NCBI GenBank assembly: GCA_963668585.1
Contig: OY764869.1
Span: 3,534,001 to 3,598,000 of the forward strand
Direction: 5' to 3'
Length of the DNA stretch: 64,000 bases
DNA from: Bin87 sp963668585
GTDB lineage: Bacteria; Chloroflexota; Dehalococcoidia; Lucifugimonadales; UBA3495
Shown: in pieces, positions 44,389-53,800 of the stretch
Layout: every line of letters starts with the position of its first letter
How positions within the stretch are numbered: the stretch's first letter is position 1
Made by a program: the position numbers and the translations under genes
Notes under the pieces: model-generated
What the model was told of the DNA's origin: nothing
The model's database searches: none
Seen by the model: only the letters and a program-made list of their open reading frames with translations

Positions 44389-45963
44389 ATGACCATTGCC
44401 GGAAATGATCTGAATCCACCGCTGGGCCGTGTGCTGATGGTGCAGGGCACGGCGTCCCATGTGGGCAAGAGTGTGCTGGTGTCCGCGTTGTGCCGGATAT
44501 TGCGCCAGGACGGACTGCGCGTCGCGCCCTTCAAGGCGCAGAATATGTCCAACAACTCGTACGTTACGCCCGACGGCGCAGAGATTGGGCGCGCCCAGGC
44601 GGTGCAGGCCGAGGCCGCCGGCGTGGAGGCGCGCGTCGAAATGAACCCCGTGCTGCTCAAGCCGGAGGCCGACAGCCACGCCCAGGTCGTGCTGATGGGG
44701 CGTCCGCTGACGTCGGCACGCGCCCGCGATTACTTCGACCTGAAGGCCACGCTGTGGGAATCGGTGGCGCAATCGCTGGACACGCTGCGCCGGGAGTACG
44801 ACGTGGTGGTGATAGAGGGCGCCGGCAGTCCGGCCGAGATCAACCTCAAGGCGACCGAGATCGTCAATATGCGCGTGGCGCTGCACGCCGACGCGCCGGT
44901 GCTGCTCTGCGGCGACATTGACCGGGGCGGCGTGTTCGCGTCGCTGGTGGGCACGCTGCAACTGCTGGACGATGCTGAGCGCGCCGCCGTCAAGGGAATG
45001 CTCATCAACAAGTTCCGAGGCGATGCGAGCCTGCTCACCGACGGCCTGACGTGGCTGGAAGACTACACGGGCAAGCCGGTGGTGGGCGTGGTGCATCACT
45101 TCCGGGACATTCACATCCCGGAAGAGGACTCGGTAGCCCTGGAAATCACGCCGCCATCATCGTCGTCGGCCGCCGTGCTGGACGTGGTAGTGGTGCAGGT
45201 GCCGCACATATCCAACTTCGACGACTTCGACCCCCTGGCGCGCGAACCCGGCGTGAACCTGCGCTACGTGCAGCACGGCGACCGCCTGGGCAACCCAGAC
45301 CTGGTGATCCTGCCGGGCAGCAAAACCACCATCCCCGACCTGCTCTGGATGGAACAGCAGGGCCTTTCGCGGGCCCTGACCGATTCATTCGCCCGGGGGT
45401 CGTCGATCGTGGGCATTTGCGGAGGCTACCAGATGCTGGGAGAAAGGCTGTACGATCCTGACGGGATTGAATCCGCCGTTGGCGAGGCGGACGGCCTGGG
45501 TCTGCTGCCCCTTTCGACGACCTTTGCCGGCACCAAGGAGACCCACCGCGTCCAGGCGACGGTACGCGCGGAGGCGAGCGGGAACGGTGGGCTGCTGTCG
45601 GGCGCGTCGGGCGAAAGCGTCGTCGGCTACGAGATACACATGGGCCGCACCGTTGGCGAGGGATTCATCCCGCCCTTCGCCGTCAACGACCGCGCCGATG
45701 CCCCGGTCACCGCCGCCACGGCGCTGGACGGCGCCCTGGATGCGTCGGGCCGCGTGATGGGAACGTACATTCACGGGTTGTTCCACAACGCAGGCGTCCG
45801 TCGCGCCATGCTGGGAGAGTTGGCGAGACGCAAGGGCGTTTCCCTGCCGGACGGCGTTGACGTTGCCCGGGACCGCGAATACGACAGGCTGGCGGACTGG
45901 GTGCGCAACAGCCTGCGGATGGACCTGGTGTACGAGATGACCGGCGTGAATCCCGCGCCATGA
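44389..45963 (+). CDS. cobQ: Cobyric acid synthase
   Basis: 524 residues. ATP-dependent amidation of cobyrinic acid a,c-diamide side chains in B12 synthesis. BioD-like N-terminus: MVQGTASHVGKSVLVSALCR, FKAQNMSNNSYVT, GAGSPAEINL. C-terminal class I amidotransferase: Cys in IVGICGGYQMLG and His in GTYIHGLFHN. ATG 44389 was chosen for its GGAGG upstream. It overlaps cobU by ATGA. Confidence 0.97.
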   Translation: MTIAGNDLNPPLGRVLMVQGTASHVGKSVLVSALCRILRQDGLRVAPFKAQNMSNNSYVTPDGAEIGRAQAVQAEAAGVEARVEMNPVLLKPEADSHAQVVLMGRPLTSARARDYFDLKATLWESVAQSLDTLRREYDVVVIEGAGSPAEINLKATEIVNMRVALHADAPVLLCGDIDRGGVFASLVGTLQLLDDAERAAVKGMLINKFRGDASLLTDGLTWLEDYTGKPVVGVVHHFRDIHIPEEDSVALEITPPSSSSAAVLDVVVVQVPHISNFDDFDPLAREPGVNLRYVQHGDRLGNPDLVILPGSKTTIPDLLWMEQQGLSRALTDSFARGSSIVGICGGYQMLGERLYDPDGIESAVGEADGLGLLPLSTTFAGTKETHRVQATVRAEASGNGGLLSGASGESVVGYEIHMGRTVGEGFIPPFAVNDRADAPVTAATALDGALDASGRVMGTYIHGLFHNAGVRRAMLGELARRKGVSLPDGVDVARDREYDRLADWVRNSLRMDLVYEMTGVNPAP

Positions 45964-46514
45964 GCAGCGTCCACCTGATACTGGGGGGCATACGGTCGGG
46001 CAAGAGCGCCTACGGGGAGACGCTCGCGGCGGAAATCGCCGCAGACCGGCCGGTAATCTACATCGCCACCGGCACGGTTTCCGATGCGGAAATGGATGAG
46101 AGAGTCCGCAGACACCGGGAACGACGGCCGTCCCATTGGGGCACGATCGAAGCGCCGTTGAACCCGGTGGGCGCGTTGCAGGAGGCTGGCGTCGATCAGG
46201 CAGGTTCGCAGGTTCTGCTGCTGGACTCGCTGGACGGGTGGGTGTCCAACCTGCTGCTGGAACATGAGGCGACGCCGACGGCAGAACTGGAGGCCAGGAC
46301 GGTGGGAGCGGCGCGCCGGTTCGCATCCTTCGTGCGCGAGTCGGAAGCAGACGCGGTGGTGGTGAGCAGCGAGGTGGGCCATTCCCTGGTGGCAACATCA
46401 TCGCTGGGTCGCCGGTTTCAGGATATGTTGGGCACGGTTAATCAGGCGATGGCGGCGGAGGCGGATTCGGTGACGCTGGTGGTGGTCGGTATGCCCGTGG
46501 GGATCAAGCCGTAG
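45960..46514 (+). CDS. cobU: Adenosylcobinamide kinase / guanylyltransferase
   Basis: 184 residues. P-loop LILGGIRSGKSAY at the N-terminus, YIATGTVSDAEMDERVRRHR with the GMP-attachment His, LLDSLDGWVSNLL, and VSSEVGHSLVA, where the family usually has VSNEVG. Activates adenosylcobinamide for nucleotide-loop assembly. Coupled to cobQ. Confidence 0.95.
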   Translation: MSSVHLILGGIRSGKSAYGETLAAEIAADRPVIYIATGTVSDAEMDERVRRHRERRPSHWGTIEAPLNPVGALQEAGVDQAGSQVLLLDSLDGWVSNLLLEHEATPTAELEARTVGAARRFASFVRESEADAVVVSSEVGHSLVATSSLGRRFQDMLGTVNQAMAAEADSVTLVVVGMPVGIKP

Positions 46515-46603
46515 GAGCGGTTATTAGGTCTGTGCGCGAGATTGTCGCCTTGACCCTGGCCCACTCCCGTCAGGGGATTGGGGACTTGTGCTAATCTTGC
46601 GCA

Positions 46604-47512
46604 ATGTCTGGCGAAGTGATCGGAACCGCAACAGCGATGGCTCCCGGGACCTGCGGAGAACTGGTGCAGGGCATGACCGGGGGGTCGCATTTTTTGGTCA
46701 CCTGTCCGATCAACCAGTTCTCGCGAGCGACGGCGACGCTGCGAATCCCCCAAACCGGTCCACCCGGGATTTCGGTTACGGGGATTTGCCACCTGTCCAA
46801 GACGGAGCGGGCGGTGACCATCGCCCTGCAACAACTGGCCGCGCCGGCCGGAATGGCCAGCCTGAACGCCGAGATCACGATCGCCAACCCCATCCCGGCG
46901 GGCAAGGGCATGGGCAGCAGCAGCGCAGACATTGCCGCAGCGGTGGGAGCCGTTGGGATTGCCGCAGGTCGTCCCTTTTCGCCCGAATCAATCTCCAAAA
47001 TCGCGCTGTCGGTGGAGCCGACGGATGGAGTGATGTTTCCGGGAATCGCGCTGTTCGATCACAGGTGCGGCAGCGTCGCCGAGTCGTTGGGGATGCCGCC
47101 GCCGATGGAGGCGATTGTCGTAGATACGGGCGGCACGGTGGACACGCTGGAATACAACGAGATCGACCGCACCCTGCAATGGAAGAAGATAGCCGCCAGC
47201 ACCGACGAAGCCCTGGCATTGGTTCGGGAAGGCGTCCGACGCGCCGATGTTGAACTGGTCGGCAGGGGCGCGACCATCAGCGCGCGGGCCGGGCATCCGC
47301 CGGAAGTTGCCGAGTGGGTCGAGCGGGCGGCAGCGTTCGCCGATGAAGAAGGAACCGCAGGGATCAACGTGGCCCACAGCGGCACGGTGGTGGGCATCCT
47401 GCTGGATGCGCGGCAGCGTCGCAGCAAGCCGGTGTATCGCCGGGCGCTGGGGGCGTTCGCCGACGCTGAGAGCGTGCAGCATTTTCGGGTGATTGGGGGT
47501 GGGGTGCGGTAG
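46604..47512 (+). CDS. pduX: GHMP kinase, L-threonine kinase (PduX) type
   Basis: 302 residues. N-terminal APGTCGELVQG and the GHMP signature PIPAGKGMGSSSADIAAAVG near 98 are characteristic. PduX makes O-phosphothreonine, the precursor of the aminopropanol arm of cobalamin, and the gene sits right after cobQ-cobU, which supports this role. It begins 89 bases after cobU; no ribosome site better than GGAAC is seen. Confidence 0.9.
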   Translation: MSGEVIGTATAMAPGTCGELVQGMTGGSHFLVTCPINQFSRATATLRIPQTGPPGISVTGICHLSKTERAVTIALQQLAAPAGMASLNAEITIANPIPAGKGMGSSSADIAAAVGAVGIAAGRPFSPESISKIALSVEPTDGVMFPGIALFDHRCGSVAESLGMPPPMEAIVVDTGGTVDTLEYNEIDRTLQWKKIAASTDEALALVREGVRRADVELVGRGATISARAGHPPEVAEWVERAAAFADEEGTAGINVAHSGTVVGILLDARQRRSKPVYRRALGAFADAESVQHFRVIGGGVR

Positions 47513-47527
47513 AGCGGAACTGTCCGG

Positions 47528-48418
47528 CTACTTGGGCTGGTCGCAGAACAAGAACTGGCCGGCATAACCAGCGTACGGGCCGAAGTAATCTTGCGCCCAA
47601 TCTATGATTTTCGCGTTTGAAGGAGGTTTGCCAACACCAAAATACCTAGCGTTTATGGCCTTGCCGATATGTGTGTCGATGGGAAATGCCTCTGTTTTGT
47701 CCAGCGAGAATAGTGCGATGCAGTCCGCAATCTTTCCGCCAATGCCGTTTGCTTTGCTAGTGTGTCTTGTGCCCTCCATCAATGTATGCATCACGACTGG
47801 ATAAGGACTTTTCTTCAGTTCACTAAAGTTCAATGCGCCGTTCGAAACCCTTTGAGCTGCAGCGGATATGTTCGGAGCTCGTTTCAAACCCAAGCGCAGG
47901 TTGGCCAGCTTTTCGACGTGGTTTTCGTCCGACAACAGCCGCTGTGCTGTTGGGAACGTTTCTCGAGTTTGGCCTTTTAATTGCACCGGGTTTCCGAAAG
48001 TCTGCGCGATTGCGCCGACGATGCGTCCGATTTGAGGAATGTTGTTATTCGCCGAGCAGATATACGCCACGACGCATTCCCATGGGTCCTGCCGCAGTAA
48101 TCGTAAACCATAGTGCTTGGCGACCAGTTGGCTGATCCATTCGTCGCGCACACCCAGATCTCTATAGACCGCGTCAATATCATCGTCCAAGCGGAAGTAA
48201 TCGCTCAAGACCTGGTCCAAATCGGCACCGGTTATTTCTCCGTCCGGACCGCCTACCAGGTACTCGATGCCGTCGTCGGTTTGTCGGATGTGGTACAGGT
48301 TTTCGCCCAGCACGCCGGAGAACCAGCCGTCGCTCAACTCCTGCCAGCGGAACGCCTGGCCCATGGTTAGGGTGAGGGCGAGGTTGAACGGTTGTTGGAT
48401 TGCCAGTTGTCGCGTCAT
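47528..48418 (-). CDS. 8-oxoguanine DNA glycosylase, OGG1-type
   Basis: 296 residues from ATG 48418 (GGGAGAAACGG upstream). OGG N-terminal domain (FNLALTLTMGQAFRWQEL) followed by the HhH-GPD fold: QDPWECVVAYICSANNNIPQ, then ANGIGGKIADCIALFSLDKT with the GPD-like Asp in AFPIDTHIGKAI (catalytic Lys and Asp region). The C-terminal half has lower GC than its surroundings. Overlaps the next minus gene by ATGA. Confidence 0.87.
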   Translation of the reverse strand: MTRQLAIQQPFNLALTLTMGQAFRWQELSDGWFSGVLGENLYHIRQTDDGIEYLVGGPDGEITGADLDQVLSDYFRLDDDIDAVYRDLGVRDEWISQLVAKHYGLRLLRQDPWECVVAYICSANNNIPQIGRIVGAIAQTFGNPVQLKGQTRETFPTAQRLLSDENHVEKLANLRLGLKRAPNISAAAQRVSNGALNFSELKKSPYPVVMHTLMEGTRHTSKANGIGGKIADCIALFSLDKTEAFPIDTHIGKAINARYFGVGKPPSNAKIIDWAQDYFGPYAGYAGQFLFCDQPK

Positions 48419-49158
48419 CCGTTTCTCCCGGTTGGGCGGTTCGACCGCCAGCGTCGATAGCCCAGTATGGCAGTACCGGCGGATAGCAGCAATATGGCCC
48501 CCAGCACAGCGGTCAACGCGACGCGCATGGTGGCGTCGAACCAGAAGCCGCCGGGGAACAGGATGAGCAGGTAATCGGTGTAGGGGTTCAGGATCCAGAG
48601 GTCGTTGGCGAAACTGAGCCTGTGGAACAGAAGGAACAACTGCTCGAAGGCTGCGATCGATGCCAGTCCGACCCCCACCACGGCGGTCAGCGTGACCGCT
48701 CCACCCCAAACCGCAAGCTTCGCCGCCGGGCCGACGTACTCGCGCCGTTGGGTGGCAAAACCCACCGCGAGCGTCGCCAGTATCCACAGGGCTGACCAGA
48801 TGGCAACCCAATAGGTGCCTCGCACCAAGCGCTTCACGTCGTACATGTGGGCAACCTCGCGCTGGTTGAAGACCTCCTGCTCGATGCCGTAAATGGGAGC
48901 GCGGACGGCCAGCGGTTCGGTCGCGGTGTTGAAATAGCGGCGCAGATCAGCCCCGATGGCGATCAGGTCGGCATCGGTGATTCCGGAGCGTGCGGACGTG
49001 TCGTAGCGCTGGAATCCGTTGCGGTACAGGCCAGGGTCGTTCACCGCCCAGGCAACCGAGCCGGCCACCAGAAACAGGAGGCAGGCGGGCACAGCCAGCA
49101 CGGCGGCGATTTTGATTAGCAATGGCACGGTATCAGACAGTCTATATCGGTGGTTCAT
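48415..49158 (-). CDS. TIGR01906 family integral membrane protein
   Basis: 247 residues with four to five hydrophobic helices (about 15-38, 110-130, 145-170, 205-230) and the characteristic extracytoplasmic segment YDVKRLVRG. TIGR01906/DUF1461 membrane proteins are of unknown function, common in Firmicutes and Chloroflexi. Start at ATG 49158; a longer frame exists without support. Coupled by ATGA to the glycosylase. Confidence 0.8.
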   Translation of the reverse strand: MNHRYRLSDTVPLLIKIAAVLAVPACLLFLVAGSVAWAVNDPGLYRNGFQRYDTSARSGITDADLIAIGADLRRYFNTATEPLAVRAPIYGIEQEVFNQREVAHMYDVKRLVRGTYWVAIWSALWILATLAVGFATQRREYVGPAAKLAVWGGAVTLTAVVGVGLASIAAFEQLFLLFHRLSFANDLWILNPYTDYLLILFPGGFWFDATMRVALTAVLGAILLLSAGTAILGYRRWRSNRPTGRNG

Positions 49159-49228
49159 TGGAGGGTCTTCGGGGTGGGAAGTTGGGCACGCAAGGGATGC
49201 GCCCTGCGTATGGTATATTGCGCGCGCT

Positions 49229-50050
49229 ATGAGTACCAACCATGATTCCCCAATACCCGACGAGCGGATCGGCGAATTCCAGTCTCTGATCGATATTGTG
49301 GCCAGGCTGCGTGGGCCCGGCGGATGTCCCTGGGACGCGGAACAGACGCACGAATCGCTGAAACGCAACCTGCTTGAGGAATGTTACGAAACACTGGAAG
49401 CAATCGACGACGGGGAGCCATCTGAACTGGCCGAGGAATTGGGCGACGTGTTGGTGCAGGTGGCCTTCCACGCCGACATAGCCCGCTCCGCCGGCGACTT
49501 TGACATCGCGGACGTGCTGACCGCCATCAACCGAAAACTCATCCGCCGCCATCCCCACGTGTTCGCCGACGGTTCCGCATCCGACGCGCGGCAGGTGGAG
49601 CGCAACTGGGAGCAACTGAAAGCCGAGGAACGCCGCGAGGCCGGCAAACCGGAACCATCGGCGATGGATAGCGTGCCGGCCGCGCTTCCCGCTCTGAACG
49701 CGGCCCAATTGATCCAGGACCGGGCGGCGCGCTTCGGCTTCGACTGGGATGATGCCGGCGGGGTGCTGGACAAACTGGTGGAAGAAATCGGAGAGTTTCG
49801 CGAAGCCGCCACGCCGGAAGAACGCGTCGATGAATTTGGCGACGTGCTGTTTGCGCTGGTGAACGTGGCGCGTTGGTCAGGCATCCAGGCCGAGGATGCG
49901 CTGCGCCAGGCCAATGCGAAGTTTCGCGGTCGCTATCAGGTGATGGAGACGCTGGCCTCCGAGCGCGGCCAGGATTTCGCCGGTTTGTCGCTTGACGAGA
50001 AAGAGGCGCTCTGGCAGGAAGCGAAGGGCATCCGGGACAGCGACAGGTAG
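49229..50050 (+). CDS. mazG: Nucleoside triphosphate pyrophosphohydrolase MazG
   Basis: 273 residues, two MazG domains. The first holds the ExxE-x12-ExxD motif (NLLEECYETLEAID, then ELAEELGDVLVQVAFH), and the second repeats it (EEIGEFREAATPEERVDEFG, DVLFALVNVAR). Hydrolyses NTPs to NMP and PPi, removing aberrant nucleotides. The TAG stop (50048-50050) is part of the palindrome at 50047. Confidence 0.95.
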   Translation: MSTNHDSPIPDERIGEFQSLIDIVARLRGPGGCPWDAEQTHESLKRNLLEECYETLEAIDDGEPSELAEELGDVLVQVAFHADIARSAGDFDIADVLTAINRKLIRRHPHVFADGSASDARQVERNWEQLKAEERREAGKPEPSAMDSVPAALPALNAAQLIQDRAARFGFDWDDAGGVLDKLVEEIGEFREAATPEERVDEFGDVLFALVNVARWSGIQAEDALRQANAKFRGRYQVMETLASERGQDFAGLSLDEKEALWQEAKGIRDSDR

Positions 50051-50074
50051 CGGCGAGTGATTATGCGCCGCTAC
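50047..50074. repeat. GTAG...CTAC dispersed palindrome (copy 4)
   Basis: Imperfect GTAGCGGCGAGTGA / TTATGCGCCGCTAC between convergent mazG and sppA. Its first TAG is the mazG stop and its CTA (50071-50073) is the sppA stop, so both genes end inside it. It can also form a two-way terminator hairpin. Confidence 0.8.
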
Positions 50075-50901
50075 GGATCGCGAGAATCGAGGCCGCCCAG
50101 CATCCCAGGCTCAAGGAAGTAGATGCCGCCAGCCATGAGGCCGGCATAGTTTTCGAGAATGGGCAGGTACGAGGCGCCGGCGCGGCCGGGTAGGCCGATG
50201 CGACTGAAGAAGGGGCGCTTGGGTCGGTAGTGGCGAATCCTGCGGCGCGCTCCACTGAGTCGCACGGCTTCCGCGATGGCGTCGTCAAAACCGCCCTGAC
50301 GGTCGATGAGGCCGAACTCCTGTGCCTGTCGCGCGGTGTAGATCTCGCCGGTTGCGAGTTCGCGCACCTGCTCGTCGGTCAGCCTGCGGCTGTCAGTTAC
50401 CACCGATACGAAAAGGTCGTACATCTGGCTGATGAGGCCCTGGAACTTGTCTGCTTCCTCGTCGGTGGGCATACGCCAGAACCCCGACATATCCTTGAGG
50501 CGGCCGGCCTTGAACACGGAGAACTCGACGCCGATTTTGCCGAACAACTGCTGGAGGATGGGACGCAGGTAGATCACGCCGATTGATCCCACCAATGCGG
50601 CGCGGGACGCCACGATGGTGCTGGCCCCGCACGCGATGTAATACCCGCCGGATGCGCCCAACCCGCGCACGTAGGCGACGACGGGTTTGCGTCGGGCAAC
50701 CTCGCGGACGTTTTCATAGATCAGGTCGCTGGCGGTGGCAGACCCGCCGGGCGAGTCGATGTCGAGCACCAGGGCGCCGATTTTCCGGTTGTTCCGGACG
50801 TTCTCCAGAAGCCGCGAGTACTCGGGTTCCTTGATGGCGGTGCCGATGACGCCGTGCATCTCGATGACGGCGATGCCGGGCTTGCGCTTGAAGAAGAGCA
50901 T
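50071..50901 (-). CDS. sppA: Signal peptide peptidase SppA-like S49 serine protease
   Basis: 276 residues from ATG 50901; a TTG at 50913 is possible. Motifs: DIDSPGGSA, catalytic Ser in GLGASGGYYIACGAS, and the Lys region KAGRLKDMSGF. The first 20 residues are only weakly hydrophobic, so it is probably a peripheral, single-domain SppA, half the length of the E. coli protein, as in many Gram-positives. Degrades signal peptides or acts in membrane protein turnover. Confidence 0.88.
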   Translation of the reverse strand: MLFFKRKPGIAVIEMHGVIGTAIKEPEYSRLLENVRNNRKIGALVLDIDSPGGSATASDLIYENVREVARRKPVVAYVRGLGASGGYYIACGASTIVASRAALVGSIGVIYLRPILQQLFGKIGVEFSVFKAGRLKDMSGFWRMPTDEEADKFQGLISQMYDLFVSVVTDSRRLTDEQVRELATGEIYTARQAQEFGLIDRQGGFDDAIAEAVRLSGARRRIRHYRPKRPFFSRIGLPGRAGASYLPILENYAGLMAGGIYFLEPGMLGGLDSRDP

Positions 50902-51024
50902 AATAAGTTTCAATCCGTGGCGGGGTGTTAGGATTATACACGGCGGGGCGAGCGATCTCCGATCCGGAGTCCGTAGAGCAGCACGGCCGGCTTACGCCGG
51001 CGACCGGCCGCATGGGGAAACATC

Positions 51025-52032
51025 ATGCCAGTTACCAAAGTAGGGTTCGAGAATTTCACGGCCTTCAAGTCCTTGGAGGTGGAGTTTTCGCCCGGCATAA
51101 ACGCGCTGATCGGCGAGAACGGCACGGGGAAGACGCACCTGATGAAGGCGTGCTATGCGGTTTGTGATTTCGAAAAGTCGGACAGGTCGTTGGCCCACAA
51201 GATGCTTGGGGTATTCCTGCCTTCCGGGAGTGACATCCAACGGTTGGTCCAGCAAGGGCGGGAAGAAGTCGGAGCAGTAGTCGGGGTACACATCGGCGAG
51301 TGGTACGCACAGTGCTCCTTCCATGGACCGGATGTCAGATTCACCACCACTCCCAATGACCTGCCAAGACCTTCGGTAAATGGCGTGTACCTTCCGGTGA
51401 AGGAAATGTTGGCCAACGCCCCGGGTTTTTTGTCCCTGTATGCTGCGCGAGAGGTTCATTTCGAAGAGGTTTATCGGGACATTTTGCACCGTGCATATCT
51501 TCCCGCTCTTCGTGAACCTGTTGACGATGCTCACCGGCAGATGCTTGAGAGCTTGGAGCGCGTCATTGGCGGCAAAGTTTCGGTCAAAGGCGAAGAGTTT
51601 TTCCTGAGCAACGAGCAGGGCAACTTGGAATTCACGCTGCTTGCAGAGGGGTGGCGTAAGCTGGGGTTGCTTTGGCTGCTGATACAGAACGGCACCTTGC
51701 GCGATGGGTCCGTGCTGTTCTGGGACGAGCCGGAGACCAACCTGAACCCCAAGATGTTCAAGACCGTAATGAAGGTGCTGCTGGAATTGCAGCGCGCCGG
51801 CGTGCAGATTTTCTTTGCGACACACGACTACGTGATGCTCAAGGAGCTTGACCTCCAGATGACGGAGGAGGACCAGGTGGCATTCCATTCGCTGTATCGG
51901 GACGAAACAGGCGAGATAGCCTGCCACACCAGCGACCGATATTTGGGCATTCACCCCAACGCCATCGATGAGGCGTTCGATGACCTCTACGACCGTCAAA
52001 TAGAGCGTAGTCTGGGCGGATACAGACGATGA
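51025..52032 (+). CDS. ABC/SMC-type AAA ATPase (OLD/RloC-like) of a two-gene module
   Basis: 335 residues. N-terminal INALIGENGTGKTHLMKA P-loop, a lid-like insert (residues 60-190), signature-like LLAEGWRKLGLL, Walker B LFWDEPETNLNP and H-loop ATHDYVML. This is the architecture of stand-alone ABC ATPases in abortive-infection and DNA-repair-like systems. The downstream gene overlaps by ATGA, so a complex is likely. GC is lower than in the flanks, suggesting transfer. Defence function is inferred. Confidence 0.78.
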   Translation: MPVTKVGFENFTAFKSLEVEFSPGINALIGENGTGKTHLMKACYAVCDFEKSDRSLAHKMLGVFLPSGSDIQRLVQQGREEVGAVVGVHIGEWYAQCSFHGPDVRFTTTPNDLPRPSVNGVYLPVKEMLANAPGFLSLYAAREVHFEEVYRDILHRAYLPALREPVDDAHRQMLESLERVIGGKVSVKGEEFFLSNEQGNLEFTLLAEGWRKLGLLWLLIQNGTLRDGSVLFWDEPETNLNPKMFKTVMKVLLELQRAGVQIFFATHDYVMLKELDLQMTEEDQVAFHSLYRDETGEIACHTSDRYLGIHPNAIDEAFDDLYDRQIERSLGGYRR

Positions 52033-52532
52033 TCGCACTTACGGAGGGCAATCTACAAATCTCTATCACAGGTGCGACCAATGCCCGCAAGTTCGACGAC
52101 GATAGCCATGGGCTGAGCCATTGCATGAAAGCAATCGACTTCATCATCGAATTTCCCGATCGTTACTTGTTCATCGAGTTCAAGGACCCGGATGCTCCCA
52201 ACATTCCTGCCGACTCTCGTACTGAATTCCTGCAAAGCCTGGAAACGGGTCAGCGCGACGAAGAATTGAAGCACAAGTACCGTGATTCGTTTCTGTATGA
52301 ATTGGCATCGGGACGAGCAGAAAAATCAATTTATTACTTCGTACTGATTGCTCAGCATGACCTGAGCCCAGGCGACATGGTACGCCGTGCAGACGCTTTG
52401 GAGCGCATTCTTCCCATGCGGCTGCCGAGTTCCGTATTGTGGACGAGACCGATTGTCAATGGTTGCGGCGTGTTCAACATAGAATCGTGGAATAGAAACT
52501 TTCCAGCATTCCAGGTAAGCCGTCTCCCGTAG
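52029..52532 (+). CDS. Small protein with possible PD-(D/E)XK nuclease fold, partner of the ATPase
   Basis: 167 residues. The segment KAIDFIIEFPDRYLFIEFKD has the pattern of a PD-(D/E)XK core (acid in the first strand, then E-x-K in IEFKD). The rest is a mixed alpha/beta domain ending in a short tail. No exact family recognised. Translation is coupled to the ATPase by an ATGA overlap. An effector nuclease role is an inference. Confidence 0.6.
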   Translation: MIALTEGNLQISITGATNARKFDDDSHGLSHCMKAIDFIIEFPDRYLFIEFKDPDAPNIPADSRTEFLQSLETGQRDEELKHKYRDSFLYELASGRAEKSIYYFVLIAQHDLSPGDMVRRADALERILPMRLPSSVLWTRPIVNGCGVFNIESWNRNFPAFQVSRLP

Positions 52533-52601
52533 CTCGCATTGCCGCCGGACGCTTACCGCGTTATTGTGACCGCAATCGAGCAACCTTTAAGGAGAACCGC
52601 C

Positions 52602-53696
52602 ATGCAATTCGGCCTGTTCATGATGCCTTTGCATCCGCCGCACCGCTCATACGCAGATTCTTATGACCGCGACCTTGACCTGCTGCAGGCCGCCGACAAG
52701 TTGGGGTTCCATGAAGCCTGGATTGGCGAGCACCTGACCGAGCGCTGGGAAAACGCGCCCTATCCCGACCTGATGATCGCCAAGGCATCCGCGATGACGG
52801 AGAACATCCGTCTGGCCACCGGCGTCACGCTGCTGCCCATCCACAACCCCATTGAGTTGGCGCACCGCATCGCCATGCTGGACCATCTGACGCGGGGCCG
52901 GCTCTACTGGGGCATCGGACACCGCGCGATTCCCACCGACCTGCAACTGTTCGGCATGGACCCCGGGCAGGGCGACGACGTGCGCCGCCGCGCCGCCGAG
53001 GTTCTGGACGTGGTGCTCAGCCTGTGGGCGTCGGAGGGCAAGTTCGAGTATCACGGCGAGTTCTTCGACATCGTGGCTCCGGAGCTTGACCCGGTGCTGG
53101 AACGCGGCCTGCACATGAAGCCGCTGCAGCAGCCGCACCCTCCCATCGGAGTGGCGGCCACGTCCATCGGCAGCAGCAGCATACGGGTGGCGGGACGCGA
53201 GGGCTACATCCCCATGAGCAGCAGCAATCTGGCTCCCATGTACCTGGCAGATCACTGGACCACCGTGGAGGACGCGGCGGCCGAGGCCGGTCGCGAGGCT
53301 ACGCGCGCCGACTGGCGCATCGGTCGCGACGTGTTCGTGGCCGAGACCAGCGAGGAGGCTCGCGAGCGGGCGCACGCTGTGCTGGGTCGCAACTACCTCC
53401 AACACCAGCTGCCCAACCGGCTGGGGTCGGGTCTAATCCAAGCCACCAAGATCGATCCGAACATGAGCGACGACGATCTCACCGTTGACTACATGATGGA
53501 GAACATCTGGATCGTCGGCGACCCCGACGAGTGCGCCCAGCGCATCCGGCAACTGTACGACGAGGTGGGCGGATTCGGCCATCTGCTGTGCATCACGCAG
53601 GACCCCGATGACCACCAGTGGGAGATGGACTGCCTGCGTCTCATCGCCGAGGAGGTTGCGCCGCGCGTCAGCGATTTGACGGGAGAGCCGGCGTAA
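52602..53696 (+). CDS. Luciferase-like monooxygenase family protein (LLM)
   Basis: 364 residues, TIM-barrel flavin/F420-dependent oxidoreductase. Start ATG 52602 with AAGGAG. Typical stretches: FHEAWIGEHLTE, IRLATGVTLLPIHNPIELAHR and LDHLTRGRLYWGIGHRA. No substrate can be assigned. It faces a second LLM gene at 53954 across a repeat-filled gap; the two are paralogs only at the fold level. Confidence 0.88.
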   Translation: MQFGLFMMPLHPPHRSYADSYDRDLDLLQAADKLGFHEAWIGEHLTERWENAPYPDLMIAKASAMTENIRLATGVTLLPIHNPIELAHRIAMLDHLTRGRLYWGIGHRAIPTDLQLFGMDPGQGDDVRRRAAEVLDVVLSLWASEGKFEYHGEFFDIVAPELDPVLERGLHMKPLQQPHPPIGVAATSIGSSSIRVAGREGYIPMSSSNLAPMYLADHWTTVEDAAAEAGREATRADWRIGRDVFVAETSEEARERAHAVLGRNYLQHQLPNRLGSGLIQATKIDPNMSDDDLTVDYMMENIWIVGDPDECAQRIRQLYDEVGGFGHLLCITQDPDDHQWEMDCLRLIAEEVAPRVSDLTGEPA

Positions 53697-53800
53697 TCGA
53701 CTCAGCTCAAGTTGCCAGCACGGTTCCTCGCTCGCCGTGCGCTCGTCCTTCGACAGGCTCAGGATGAGCGGACTACGGTGTCGACCGACACGAATCGAAG
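53695..53800. mobile_element. Degenerate MITE-like element, copy 4
   Basis: Contains GTAATCGA at its left, the conserved core CTCGTCCTTCGACAGGCTC with AGGATGAGCGGACTAC, and a decayed right end CACGAATCGAAGGGGG. Its right part is included in the tandem duplication starting at 53766. It starts at the 3' end of the LLM gene. Confidence 0.6.
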
